A stretch of 5,994 bases of DNA from an uncultured Bacteroidota bacterium (GCA_903944755.1 CAJATB010000182.1:1-5994), one strand, 5' to 3'. Shown: positions 1 to 4,917, counted from the first letter of the stretch. Notes: generated by a model from the letters alone, not told the origin. A program made the numbers and translations.

Positions 1-2
1 GT

Positions 3-254
3 TTACCAGAGGCAGACATTCGTGTATGTATTTTAGGCCATATACAAAGAGGTGGTTCCCCAAGTTGCCTTGACCGTTTAATTGCAAGCAGAATGGGATA
101 CCACGCTGTAGAATGTTTAATGAATGGCAACTTTAATGTTATGGTAGGAATTGAGGATAACAAAATGAAACTTACCCCACTTGACCTTGCAATTAAAGCA
201 AAACAAAATATTTCGGAAGAATGGTTAAAGATTGTAAAAATCTTAGCTAGCTAA
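3..254 (+). CDS. pfkA: ATP-dependent 6-phosphofructokinase, C-terminal 83 residues (5' end outside window)
   Basis: This is the tail of 6-phosphofructokinase, the cytoplasmic enzyme that phosphorylates fructose 6-phosphate to the 1,6-bisphosphate in the committed step of glycolysis. The frame is open from the window edge to TAA at 252-254. The visible part contains the complete family signature: an Arg at residue 7, then GHIQRGGSPSCLDR at residues 12-25. By alignment from memory to E. coli PfkA, Arg7, His13 and Arg16 correspond to the fructose-6-phosphate ligands Arg243, His249 and Arg252. The 83 residues match the last quarter of a protein of about 320-330 residues, and the C-terminus is at the usual place, so nothing suggests truncation beyond the window cut. 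The pyruvate kinase gene starts 33 nt downstream with no terminator between, so the two are probably co-transcribed. Allosteric residues lie mostly in the missing part. Confidence 0.95.
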   Translation, partial: LPEADIRVCILGHIQRGGSPSCLDRLIASRMGYHAVECLMNGNFNVMVGIEDNKMKLTPLDLAIKAKQNISEEWLKIVKILAS

Positions 255-287
255 AATAATAAATAGATAATAACCCCATAAAATAGA

Positions 288-1739
288 ATGAACAAACAAA
301 CTTTCAAAAATATACATCACAAGACTAAAATAGTTGCTACTGTAGGCCCCGCTTGTGATACATATGACCAGTTAAAGGCTTTAGTTTTCGCAGGTGTAAA
401 TGTATTTCGTTTAAATTTTTCTCATGGTAGCCATGAAGACAAAAAGAAAATTATAGATAATATCAGAGGTATTAATGAAGAACTTGGTTGTTCGGTTGCT
501 ATCCTTGGTGATTTGCAAGGTCCTAAGTTAAGGGTTGGTGAAATTGAAAATAATCGTTTGGACGTTAAAGTTGGCGACATACTTACTTTTACAAATGAAA
601 AATGTATTGGTACCATTGAAAAAATATATGTTTCCTATCCTAACCTAGCAGGTGATGTTGTAGTAGGAAATACTATTATGATTGATGATGGTAAAATTGA
701 AGTAAAAGTGCTAAGTATAGAAGCCAACGGTGATGTAAAAGTCACTGTGACTTTAGGTGGAATTATTTCTTCAAAAAAGGGACTTAACTTACCTGACACA
801 AAAATATCATTACCCGCATTAACAGAAAAAGATTTAGAAGACGCCGATTTTATTATTAAAGAAAAATTAGACTGGGTAGCATTAAGCTTTGTAAGACGAG
901 TAGCCGATATTCAAATTCTAAGAGACATACTGAACAAGAATAATAGCAAATCTAAAATTATTGCTAAAATAGAAATGCCAGAAGCAATTGTAAACCTTCG
1001 TGATATTATTAATGCTAGTGATGGCGTGATGGTAGCAAGAGGTGATTTGGGTGTTGAATTGCCAGTAGAGAAAATACCATTAATTCAAAAAGAGATTATC
1101 AGAAAATGTATTCATAGAGCAAAACCAGTTATTGTAGCCACTCAAATGATGGAATCAATGATTGACAGAGTGAAACCAAATCGATCTGAAATAACAGATG
1201 TGGCAAACGCAGTAATTGAAGGCGCTGATGCGGTAATGTTAAGTGGCGAAACTGCTACAGGACAATTCCCCGTATTAGTTATTGAAACAATGCGTAAAAT
1301 TATTTCAGAAGTGGAACAATACGGATACAATTATAACCGATCTGCTGATTTAAAACCACAACCACATTCTCCTTCATTCTTAAGTGATGCTATATGTTAT
1401 GGTGGTTGTCAATTAGCTGAAGATAGCAATGCACAAGCATTAATTGGCATGACACAAAGTGGCTATACCGCATTTATGCTTAGTAGCTTCCGTCCAAAAT
1501 CTCCACTATTTATTTTCACAAAAGAAATGAGTTTAGTGAACCAATTAAGTTTGAGTTGGGGCGTAAAAGCTTTCTACTATAATAAAGAAGAAAGTTTGGA
1601 TGCAATCATTAACGATCAAATTCAAATGTTGAAAAACGGGGGCTTCGTTCATAAGGAGGATATTGTAGTAAACACAGGTAGTACGCCAATTAAGGCGCAT
1701 TTACCGACTAATATGATTAAGATAAGTAAAGTAGAATAA
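288..1739 (+). CDS. pyk: Pyruvate kinase, predicted K+-independent type
   Basis: This cytoplasmic enzyme transfers phosphate from phosphoenolpyruvate to ADP, giving pyruvate and ATP, the last step of glycolysis. The 483-residue length fits bacterial pyruvate kinases. Visible landmarks in order are KIVATVGPA (14-22), RLNFSHG (41-47, with Arg41, Asn43 and Ser45 of the active site), GDLQGPKLRVG (74-84), the small B domain (about 85-170), AKIEMPEA with catalytic Lys227 and metal ligand Glu229, ARGDLGVEL (250-258, metal ligand Asp253), TQMMESM (285-291) and MLSGETATG (317-325). A C-terminal allosteric-type domain runs from about 360 to the end, with no extra PEP-utilising domain. Lys80, with Leu76, Gln77 and Val83, is the set known from K+-independent family members, in place of the K+-dependent Glu and Thr. 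The ATG at 288 leaves a normal N-terminus; no Shine-Dalgarno site precedes it, which is usual in Bacteroidota. It follows pfkA by 33 nt and ends just before an intrinsic terminator. Confidence 0.97.
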   Translation: MNKQTFKNIHHKTKIVATVGPACDTYDQLKALVFAGVNVFRLNFSHGSHEDKKKIIDNIRGINEELGCSVAILGDLQGPKLRVGEIENNRLDVKVGDILTFTNEKCIGTIEKIYVSYPNLAGDVVVGNTIMIDDGKIEVKVLSIEANGDVKVTVTLGGIISSKKGLNLPDTKISLPALTEKDLEDADFIIKEKLDWVALSFVRRVADIQILRDILNKNNSKSKIIAKIEMPEAIVNLRDIINASDGVMVARGDLGVELPVEKIPLIQKEIIRKCIHRAKPVIVATQMMESMIDRVKPNRSEITDVANAVIEGADAVMLSGETATGQFPVLVIETMRKIISEVEQYGYNYNRSADLKPQPHSPSFLSDAICYGGCQLAEDSNAQALIGMTQSGYTAFMLSSFRPKSPLFIFTKEMSLVNQLSLSWGVKAFYYNKEESLDAIINDQIQMLKNGGFVHKEDIVVNTGSTPIKAHLPTNMIKISKVE

Positions 1740-1747
1740 TAATATTT

Positions 1748-1780
1748 AAAGGCTCCTAATTTACCATGGGAGCCTTTTTT
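1748..1780 (+). terminator. Intrinsic terminator of the pfkA-pyk operon
   Basis: A 9-bp perfect stem pairs AAAGGCTCC (1748-1756) with GGAGCCTTT (1769-1777) around a 12-nt loop. The 3' arm runs straight into a tract of six T residues (1775-1780). It begins 9 nt after the pyk stop codon, where the end of the glycolytic transcript is expected. It also separates pyk from the nagB-type gene, so that gene needs its own promoter within the remaining 35 nt or depends on read-through. Confidence 0.9.
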
Positions 1781-1815
1781 GATAATTTTATAATGTATAA
1801 TTAAAACAATAGATT

Positions 1816-3714
1816 ATGTTGGAATCATTTGAAAAAGTACCTGTAAAAATTTACAAGACCCCGGTTGAAGGGTCAAATGCTGTTGCAGCGCAAATTGCAA
1901 GTTTAATTAAGGAAAAACAAGCTAAAAACCTACCCTGCGTTTTAGGGATGGCTACTGGAAGCACTCCCATTTATTTGTATAAGGAATTAGTGCGTATGCA
2001 CAAAGAAGAAGGACTTAGTTTTAAAAACGTCATTACCATTAATTTAGACGAATACTACCCTATTTCAAGGGACGCTTACCAAAGCTATTGGAGCTTTATG
2101 CATCGTCATTTATTTGATTTAATTGACATTGATCCAAAAAATATTCATTTACCAAACGGGGAATGGACTAAAGAGACTTTAAAAGAAAGTTGTATTGGTT
2201 ACGAACAAACAATTGAAAAAGTAGGTGGTATAGATTTTCAAATTTTAGGAATTGGAAAAAATGGCCATATTGGTTTTAATGAACCAGGTTCAAGCTTTCA
2301 TTCAAAAACAAGAGTAATCCATTTAGACCAACAAACTAGAATTGCAAACACTTATGAATTTCAGGATTTAAATAAAGTACCGAAACTGGCTATTACTGTG
2401 GGTATTAGCAGTATCATGAAAGCAAAGAAAATTGTATTATTAGCATGGGGTAATAAAGCTGACATTGTTGCTAAGGCAATTGAAGCCGAAGCTACAGAAC
2501 AAGTACCGGCAAGTGTATTGCAAAACCACGACGACTGTACATTTGTAATAGACGAATTAGCAGCTGTAGAATTAACAAGAAATAAATCACCTTGGTTAAC
2601 AGGTGAAACAGAATGGACGCCAGCCATGATTAAAAAAGCGGTAATTGGTTTAGCCATTAAATTAGATAAGACAATTTTAAGTTTAACTGCAAACGATTAT
2701 ACAGAAAATAACTTATCCGACTTATTAGTATTAAAGGATTCTGTATATGATATAAACCTACAAGTGTTTTATATGCTTAGGGATTCTATTACAGGTTGGC
2801 CTGGTGGAAAACCAAATGCAGTCATTCCAGCACACCCAGAACGTAGTGCCCCGCATCCAAAAAAAGTATTGATCTTCTCCCCTCACCCGGACGACGACAT
2901 TATTAGCATGGGTGGTACTTTTATGCGTTTGCATGACCAAGGACATGATGTGCATGTTGGCTATCAAACAAGTGGAAATATTGCAGTAACTGATGAATTT
3001 GTAACACGTTTTTTAGATTTCGCTGTAGGTTTTGAAGATATGTTTGGAATGGATAACAAAAAAAGTCAAGAAATATTAGCGGAAGCACGTGCATTTTTAG
3101 CGGATAAAAAAAGTGACCAACTGGATACTTCTGAAATTAGAGCAATTAAAGGACTAATAAGAAGATGTGAGGCTAAAGCTACCTGCAGGTATGTTGGTAT
3201 AAAGGATGAAAATTATCATTTCTTAAATTTACCATTTTACGAAACTGGTGCAATTGATAAAAAACCAATGGGTGAGGAAGACATTCAAATCACAATGGAA
3301 TTATTGAAAAAATTAAAACCACACCAAGTTTATTGTGCAGGCGATTTAGCCGACCCACATGGCACACATAAAGTTTGTTTGGAAGTTATATTCGAAAGCT
3401 TACGCCGTTTAAAAGACAGTGGTGAAAGCTGGGTAAAGGATTGTTGGGTTTGGTTATACAAAGGCGCTTGGCAAGAATGGGATATTTCAGAAATTGAAAT
3501 GGCCGTTCCAATGAGCCCTGACCAAGTAATGAAAAAACGCTTTGGTATATTTATTCACCAATCTCAAAAAGACAGTGTACCCTTCCAAGGAACAGATGCA
3601 CGTGAATTTTGGCAAAGGGCTGAAATACGCAACGCAAACACTGCCGATTTATATGCAAAGCTTGGTTTAACCAAATACGCTGCTATTGAGGCATTTGTAC
3701 GTTGGCATTACTAA
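1816..3714 (+). CDS. nagB: Glucosamine-6-phosphate deaminase / PIG-L (LmbE) deacetylase fusion protein
   Basis: This 632-residue protein joins two enzyme domains. Residues 8-255 form a NagB domain, which converts glucosamine 6-phosphate to fructose 6-phosphate and ammonia. It has the phosphate-loop motif MATGSTP (45-51), LDEYY with the catalytic Asp78, and GIGKNGHIGFNEPG (145-158) holding Asn149, His151 and Glu156. Asn at the first of these is the Bacillus-type variant, not a lesion. Residues 256-345 form a mostly helical linker of unknown role. Residues 348 to about 560 are a PIG-L/LmbE zinc N-deacetylase-like domain with SPHPDDD (355-361) and DPHGTH (513-518); His357, Asp360 and His518 are the expected zinc ligands and Asp359 the catalytic base. 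The same architecture is known in Bacteroides and relatives. The fusion suggests consecutive deacetylation and deamination of an N-acetylglucosamine derivative, but that substrate is inferred. The ATG at 1816 lies 76 nt after pyk. No signal peptide is present, so it is cytoplasmic. No clear promoter or terminator was found for it. Confidence 0.93.
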   Translation: MLESFEKVPVKIYKTPVEGSNAVAAQIASLIKEKQAKNLPCVLGMATGSTPIYLYKELVRMHKEEGLSFKNVITINLDEYYPISRDAYQSYWSFMHRHLFDLIDIDPKNIHLPNGEWTKETLKESCIGYEQTIEKVGGIDFQILGIGKNGHIGFNEPGSSFHSKTRVIHLDQQTRIANTYEFQDLNKVPKLAITVGISSIMKAKKIVLLAWGNKADIVAKAIEAEATEQVPASVLQNHDDCTFVIDELAAVELTRNKSPWLTGETEWTPAMIKKAVIGLAIKLDKTILSLTANDYTENNLSDLLVLKDSVYDINLQVFYMLRDSITGWPGGKPNAVIPAHPERSAPHPKKVLIFSPHPDDDIISMGGTFMRLHDQGHDVHVGYQTSGNIAVTDEFVTRFLDFAVGFEDMFGMDNKKSQEILAEARAFLADKKSDQLDTSEIRAIKGLIRRCEAKATCRYVGIKDENYHFLNLPFYETGAIDKKPMGEEDIQITMELLKKLKPHQVYCAGDLADPHGTHKVCLEVIFESLRRLKDSGESWVKDCWVWLYKGAWQEWDISEIEMAVPMSPDQVMKKRFGIFIHQSQKDSVPFQGTDAREFWQRAEIRNANTADLYAKLGLTKYAAIEAFVRWHY

Positions 3715-3752
3715 TTATTTAGCTATAAAGCGTTAATAAAATAGGCAAAACC

Positions 3753-3783
3753 TTTGGAAGAATAGGATTTTGAGGTATATTTG
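3753..3783 (+). promoter_or_regulatory. Promoter of tRNA-Arg (Bacteroidota sigma-70 type)
   Basis: TTTG (3753-3756) is followed, after exactly 19 nt, by TATATTTG (3776-3783). This is a full match to the known Bacteroidota primary sigma consensus of -33 TTTG and -7 TAnnTTTG. Transcription would start near 3790, giving a leader of about 27 nt before the mature tRNA at 3817. It also supports the taxonomic placement. Confidence 0.85.
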
Positions 3784-3816
3784 CAACCCTTTCTGACTTA
3801 GGTTAGAAAACGGAAT

Positions 3817-3890
3817 GGCTGCGTAGCTCAACTGAATAGAGTACCTCACTACGGATGAGGGGGTTTCAGGTTTGAATCCTGACGCGGTCA
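3817..3890 (+). tRNA. tRNA-Arg, anticodon ACG
   Basis: A full 74-nt cloverleaf can be folded by hand. The acceptor stem is GGCTGCG/CGCGGTC (7 pairs including two G-U), the D stem GCTC/GAGT with a 9-nt loop, the anticodon stem CCTCA/TGAGG with loop CTACGGA, the variable loop 5 nt, and the T stem TCAGG/CCTGA with loop TTTGAAT. The anticodon is at 3851-3853. ACG should be deaminated to ICG by TadA and read CGU, CGC and CGA. The discriminator is A; the CCA tail is not encoded and must be added. Two near-invariant bases are changed together: position 19 is A instead of G and position 56 is U instead of C, so the D-loop/T-loop tertiary pair can form as A-U. G18, U55 and the A15-U48 pair are kept. 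It has its own promoter and terminator. Confidence 0.96.
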
Positions 3891-3891
3891 C

Positions 3892-3921
3892 AAAGCCCAC
3901 ACGAACAGTGTGGGCTTTTTT
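3892..3921 (+). terminator. Intrinsic terminator of tRNA-Arg
   Basis: An 11-bp perfect stem pairs 3892-3902 (AAAGCCCACAC) with 3908-3918 around the 5-nt loop GAACA. The 3' arm continues into T residues at 3916-3921. It begins one nucleotide after the discriminator base, so the precursor tRNA ends in this hairpin. Its 3' end is shared with the left arm of the large inverted repeat that follows. Confidence 0.92.
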
Positions 3922-4064
3922 GTACCTATAACTGCCAAACAAACGCCACAAAGTGGCGGATATAAAGCATTGGCTGTGTTAATAGCTTGCTATTAAAAAC
4001 AGACAAGGGTTTGTATCCAACGAGCGAAGCGAGGGTTTGTTTAAGCAGATAGGTACGAAAAAGC
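3914..4064. repeat. 151-nt inverted-repeat element with internal hairpins (unknown function)
   Basis: The ends, 3914-3944 and 4035-4064, are inverted copies of each other. Read outward to inward, GCTTTTT, GTACCTAT, CTGC and AAACAAAC all pair, giving 27 Watson-Crick pairs and one G-U, interrupted only by an AA bulge and a small internal loop. Two further hairpins lie inside: CGCCAC-AAA-GTGGCG (3944-3958) and a 29-nt one at 3974-4002 with TTAATAG/CTATTAA over a CTTG loop, extended by CTGT/ACAG. The design fits a structured RNA, a short non-autonomous mobile element, or a dispersed intergenic repeat. No target-site duplication is evident at the ends. The left arm overlaps the tRNA terminator. 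No convincing coding frame is present, and I do not recognise a named family. Confidence 0.75.
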
Positions 4065-4090
4065 AAAACATCAGTAAAGCTGATGTTTTG
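4064..4090 (-). terminator. 11-bp hairpin, minus-strand terminator-like
   Basis: CAAAACATCAG (4064-4074) pairs perfectly with CTGATGTTTTG (4080-4090) over a 5-nt loop. Read on the minus strand, the hairpin is followed by CTTTTT (complement of 4058-4063), the form of an intrinsic terminator. On the plus strand no T tract follows. No minus-strand gene that would need it is visible nearby, so it either ends an unrecognised minus-strand RNA from 4091-4268 or is simply the next structural unit of the repeat block. Confidence 0.45.
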
Positions 4091-4092
4091 AA

Positions 4093-4109
4093 GGGCTTTG
4101 GGTAAGCCC
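4093..4109. repeat. Short hairpin GGGCTT/AAGCCC
   Basis: Six base pairs (4093-4098 with 4104-4109) enclose the loop TGGGT. The right arm lies inside the first 36-nt direct repeat, so in that copy the repeat's 5' end is tied up in a hairpin; the second copy lacks the matching left arm. Confidence 0.5.
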
Positions 4110-4135
4110 AATACGAGGGGATGTTGCGAAGCAAC
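4100..4135. repeat. 36-nt direct repeat, copy 1
   Basis: This copy is identical over 36 nt to 4147-4182, with a period of 47 nt and an 11-nt spacer. It ends in GTTGC-GAA-GCAAC, a hairpin built on GCGAAGC (4126-4132), a heptamer known to form an exceptionally stable DNA mini-hairpin. In this copy the stem is lengthened by GGAT/ATCC using bases in the spacer, with one bulged C. Confidence 0.9.
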
Positions 4136-4146
4136 CATCCGCGTGG

Positions 4147-4182
4147 GGGTAAGCCCAATACGAGGGGATGTTGCGAAGCAAC
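4147..4182. repeat. 36-nt direct repeat, copy 2
   Basis: This is the exact second copy of 4100-4135. Here the GCGAAGC hairpin (4173-4179) is wrapped in a different outer stem: ATACGAG (4158-4164) pairs with CTCGTAT (4194-4200), and ATG (4168-4170) with CAT (4191-4193). The two copies therefore share a core but have different outer partners. Only two units exist, which is too few and too closely spaced for a CRISPR array. Confidence 0.9.
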
Positions 4183-4230
4183 TGAGCAATCATCTCGTAT
4201 AAATACTCGCCACAAATTGAAAACAAATAC

Positions 4231-4238
4231 TATATTTG
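4231..4238 (+). promoter_or_regulatory. Promoter -7 element of the mazEF-type operon
   Basis: TATATTTG matches the Bacteroidota -7 consensus TAnnTTTG exactly and is identical to the tRNA-Arg -7 box. No good TTTG lies 19 nt upstream; the nearest is TTG at 4217-4219, too close. The promoter is thus weak at -33 or depends on the -7 box. Start of transcription is expected near 4245, inside the dyad operator. Confidence 0.6.
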
Positions 4239-4266
4239 TAATGTAATTACATTGTAATAACATTAC
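4238..4266. promoter_or_regulatory. 29-nt dyad, likely MazE autoregulatory operator
   Basis: The stretch is an almost perfect palindrome centred on T4252: GTAATGT at the left end mirrors the right end, and only the position 7 nt either side of the centre fails to pair. Two perfect smaller palindromes are nested in it, AATGTAATTACATT (4240-4253) and ATTACA-T-TGTAAT (4246-4258). It begins at the last base of the -7 box and ends 2 nt before the antitoxin ATG, so a bound repressor would cover the expected transcription start. AbrB/MazE antitoxins, alone or with toxin, commonly repress their own promoters through such palindromes. Confidence 0.75.
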
Positions 4267-4268
4267 TT

Positions 4269-4523
4269 ATGAAAGCAAAAATCATTAAAATCGGAAATTC
4301 AAAAGGCATTAGGTTGCCAAATGAATTGATAAAGGAATACAAGCTTGAAGAAGAAGTAACCATTGAGCTAAGAGAAGATTGTATTGTTTTAAAACCTGTA
4401 GTAATTGACCCTAGAGCAGGTTGGGAAGAAATGTATAAAAAAATGGATCATACCCCTACCCAAGAAGATAAAGATTGGATAGAATTTGGTAATAAATTTG
4501 ATGAGGAGGAATGGACATGGTAG
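4269..4523 (+). CDS. mazE: MazE-like antitoxin, AbrB/SpoVT fold
   Basis: This 84-residue antitoxin should neutralise the MazF-type ribonuclease encoded next and repress the shared promoter. Residues 3-45 form the swapped-hairpin AbrB/MazE DNA-binding domain, with the hallmark KIGNSKGIRLP (7-17) and a hydrophobic strand pattern ending in CIVLKP. The remainder is an extended acidic tail including PRAGWEEMYKKM (48-59) and FDEEEW (77-82), typical of the toxin-binding segment that is disordered until bound. The ATG at 4269 starts directly after the dyad operator. The last codons overlap the toxin gene, and the run of Glu codons GAGGAGGAA doubles as the toxin's Shine-Dalgarno sequence, which suggests translational coupling. 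As for most antitoxins, rapid proteolysis is likely but cannot be seen here. Confidence 0.92.
   Translation: MKAKIIKIGNSKGIRLPNELIKEYKLEEEVTIELREDCIVLKPVVIDPRAGWEEMYKKMDHTPTQEDKDWIEFGNKFDEEEWTW
4504..4509 (+). promoter_or_regulatory. Shine-Dalgarno site deciding the mazF start
   Basis: AGGAGG lies 1 nt before the ATG at 4511 but 7 nt before the in-frame ATG at 4517. The second spacing is ideal, so 4517 is the favoured start. A perfect Shine-Dalgarno site is unusual here because Bacteroidota ribosomes generally do not use it; it may be a side effect of consecutive Glu codons or a trace of transfer. Confidence 0.6.
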
Positions 4524-4837
4524 TTGCAAAAAAAGAAGTGTGGCTAACCCTACTAGAACCGACAATCGGAAGTGAAATAAATAAAACAAGGCCGTGTGTT
4601 ATAATTTCTCCTGACATAGCAAACCGGTATAAGGAAAATGTTGTTATTGTTCCTTTGACATCAACAAGAAAAAATTTCCCCTCAAGAGTAGATTGCAAGT
4701 TCGAAAATAAAAATGGACAACTTGTTATTGATCAAATTAGATCAGTAGATAAAACAAGACTTGTTAAAAAGCTAGGTACCATAGACGAAGCAACTAGCAA
4801 TAAGGTGTATGAAATGATTAAGATTTATTTTAAATAA
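4517..4837 (+). CDS. mazF: MazF/PemK-family toxin (endoribonuclease)
   Basis: MazF toxins cut single-stranded mRNA at short specific sequences and halt translation until neutralised by MazE. Counting from the 4517 start, the 106 residues cover the whole CcdB/PemK-like barrel: EVW (7-9), EPTIGSEINKTRPCVII (14-30) with Arg25 as the conserved catalytic-type arginine, VPLTS with Thr48 as the second active-site residue, RVDC (57-60), and IDQIRSVDKTRL (71-82). Length and motif order are those of intact active members. An upstream in-frame ATG at 4511 would add two residues; 4517 is preferred for its spacing from AGGAGG at 4504-4509. From 4517 it overlaps the antitoxin gene by 7 nt, the usual order and coupling. 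The cleavage sequence cannot be predicted. No plus-strand terminator as strong as those upstream follows; a hairpin at 4918-4947 may serve. Confidence 0.93.
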   Translation: MVVAKKEVWLTLLEPTIGSEINKTRPCVIISPDIANRYKENVVIVPLTSTRKNFPSRVDCKFENKNGQLVIDQIRSVDKTRLVKKLGTIDEATSNKVYEMIKIYFK

Positions 4838-4917
4838 CACTATCCCTTAAACTGTTAAGATAAAAAAAGTAGTTTGTTCCTAATGGCTTAATATTACTAA
4901 AATCAAACCCTTTAAAA

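Noticed and set aside
1778..1815. Promoter for the nagB-type gene
   Set aside because: TTTG at 1778-1781 overlaps the terminator T tract, and no TAnnTTTG follows at the required spacing; TATAAT at 1796-1801 is expected by chance in this AT-rich gap.
2236..2289. Asn149 in the NagB domain where E. coli has a catalytic Asp
   Set aside because: Asn occurs at this position in Bacillus-type NagB enzymes, and the other catalytic residues are present, so it is not evidence of inactivation.
3971..4018. Possible decayed tRNA copy inside the inverted-repeat element
   Set aside because: TGGCTGTGT and GGTTTGTATCC each resemble parts of the tRNA-Arg gene with one mismatch. The sequence between does not align and is 16 nt shorter, and no cloverleaf forms; two short matches are not enough.
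4021..4033. CGAGCGAAGCGAG as a hairpin or operator
   Set aside because: It is a mirror repeat, not an inverted repeat, so beyond the GCGAAGC core it does not extend into a stem.
4100..4182. CRISPR-like appearance of two 36-nt repeats
   Set aside because: There are only two units, the spacer is 11 nt, and no cas gene or leader is present; repeat length is the only resemblance.
3926..4263. Minus-strand open frames of 87 and 94 codons across the repeat block
   Set aside because: They run through inverted repeats, hairpins and both direct repeats and translate the same repeat peptide twice. They show no domain, signal or start context, so they are chance frames over structured DNA.
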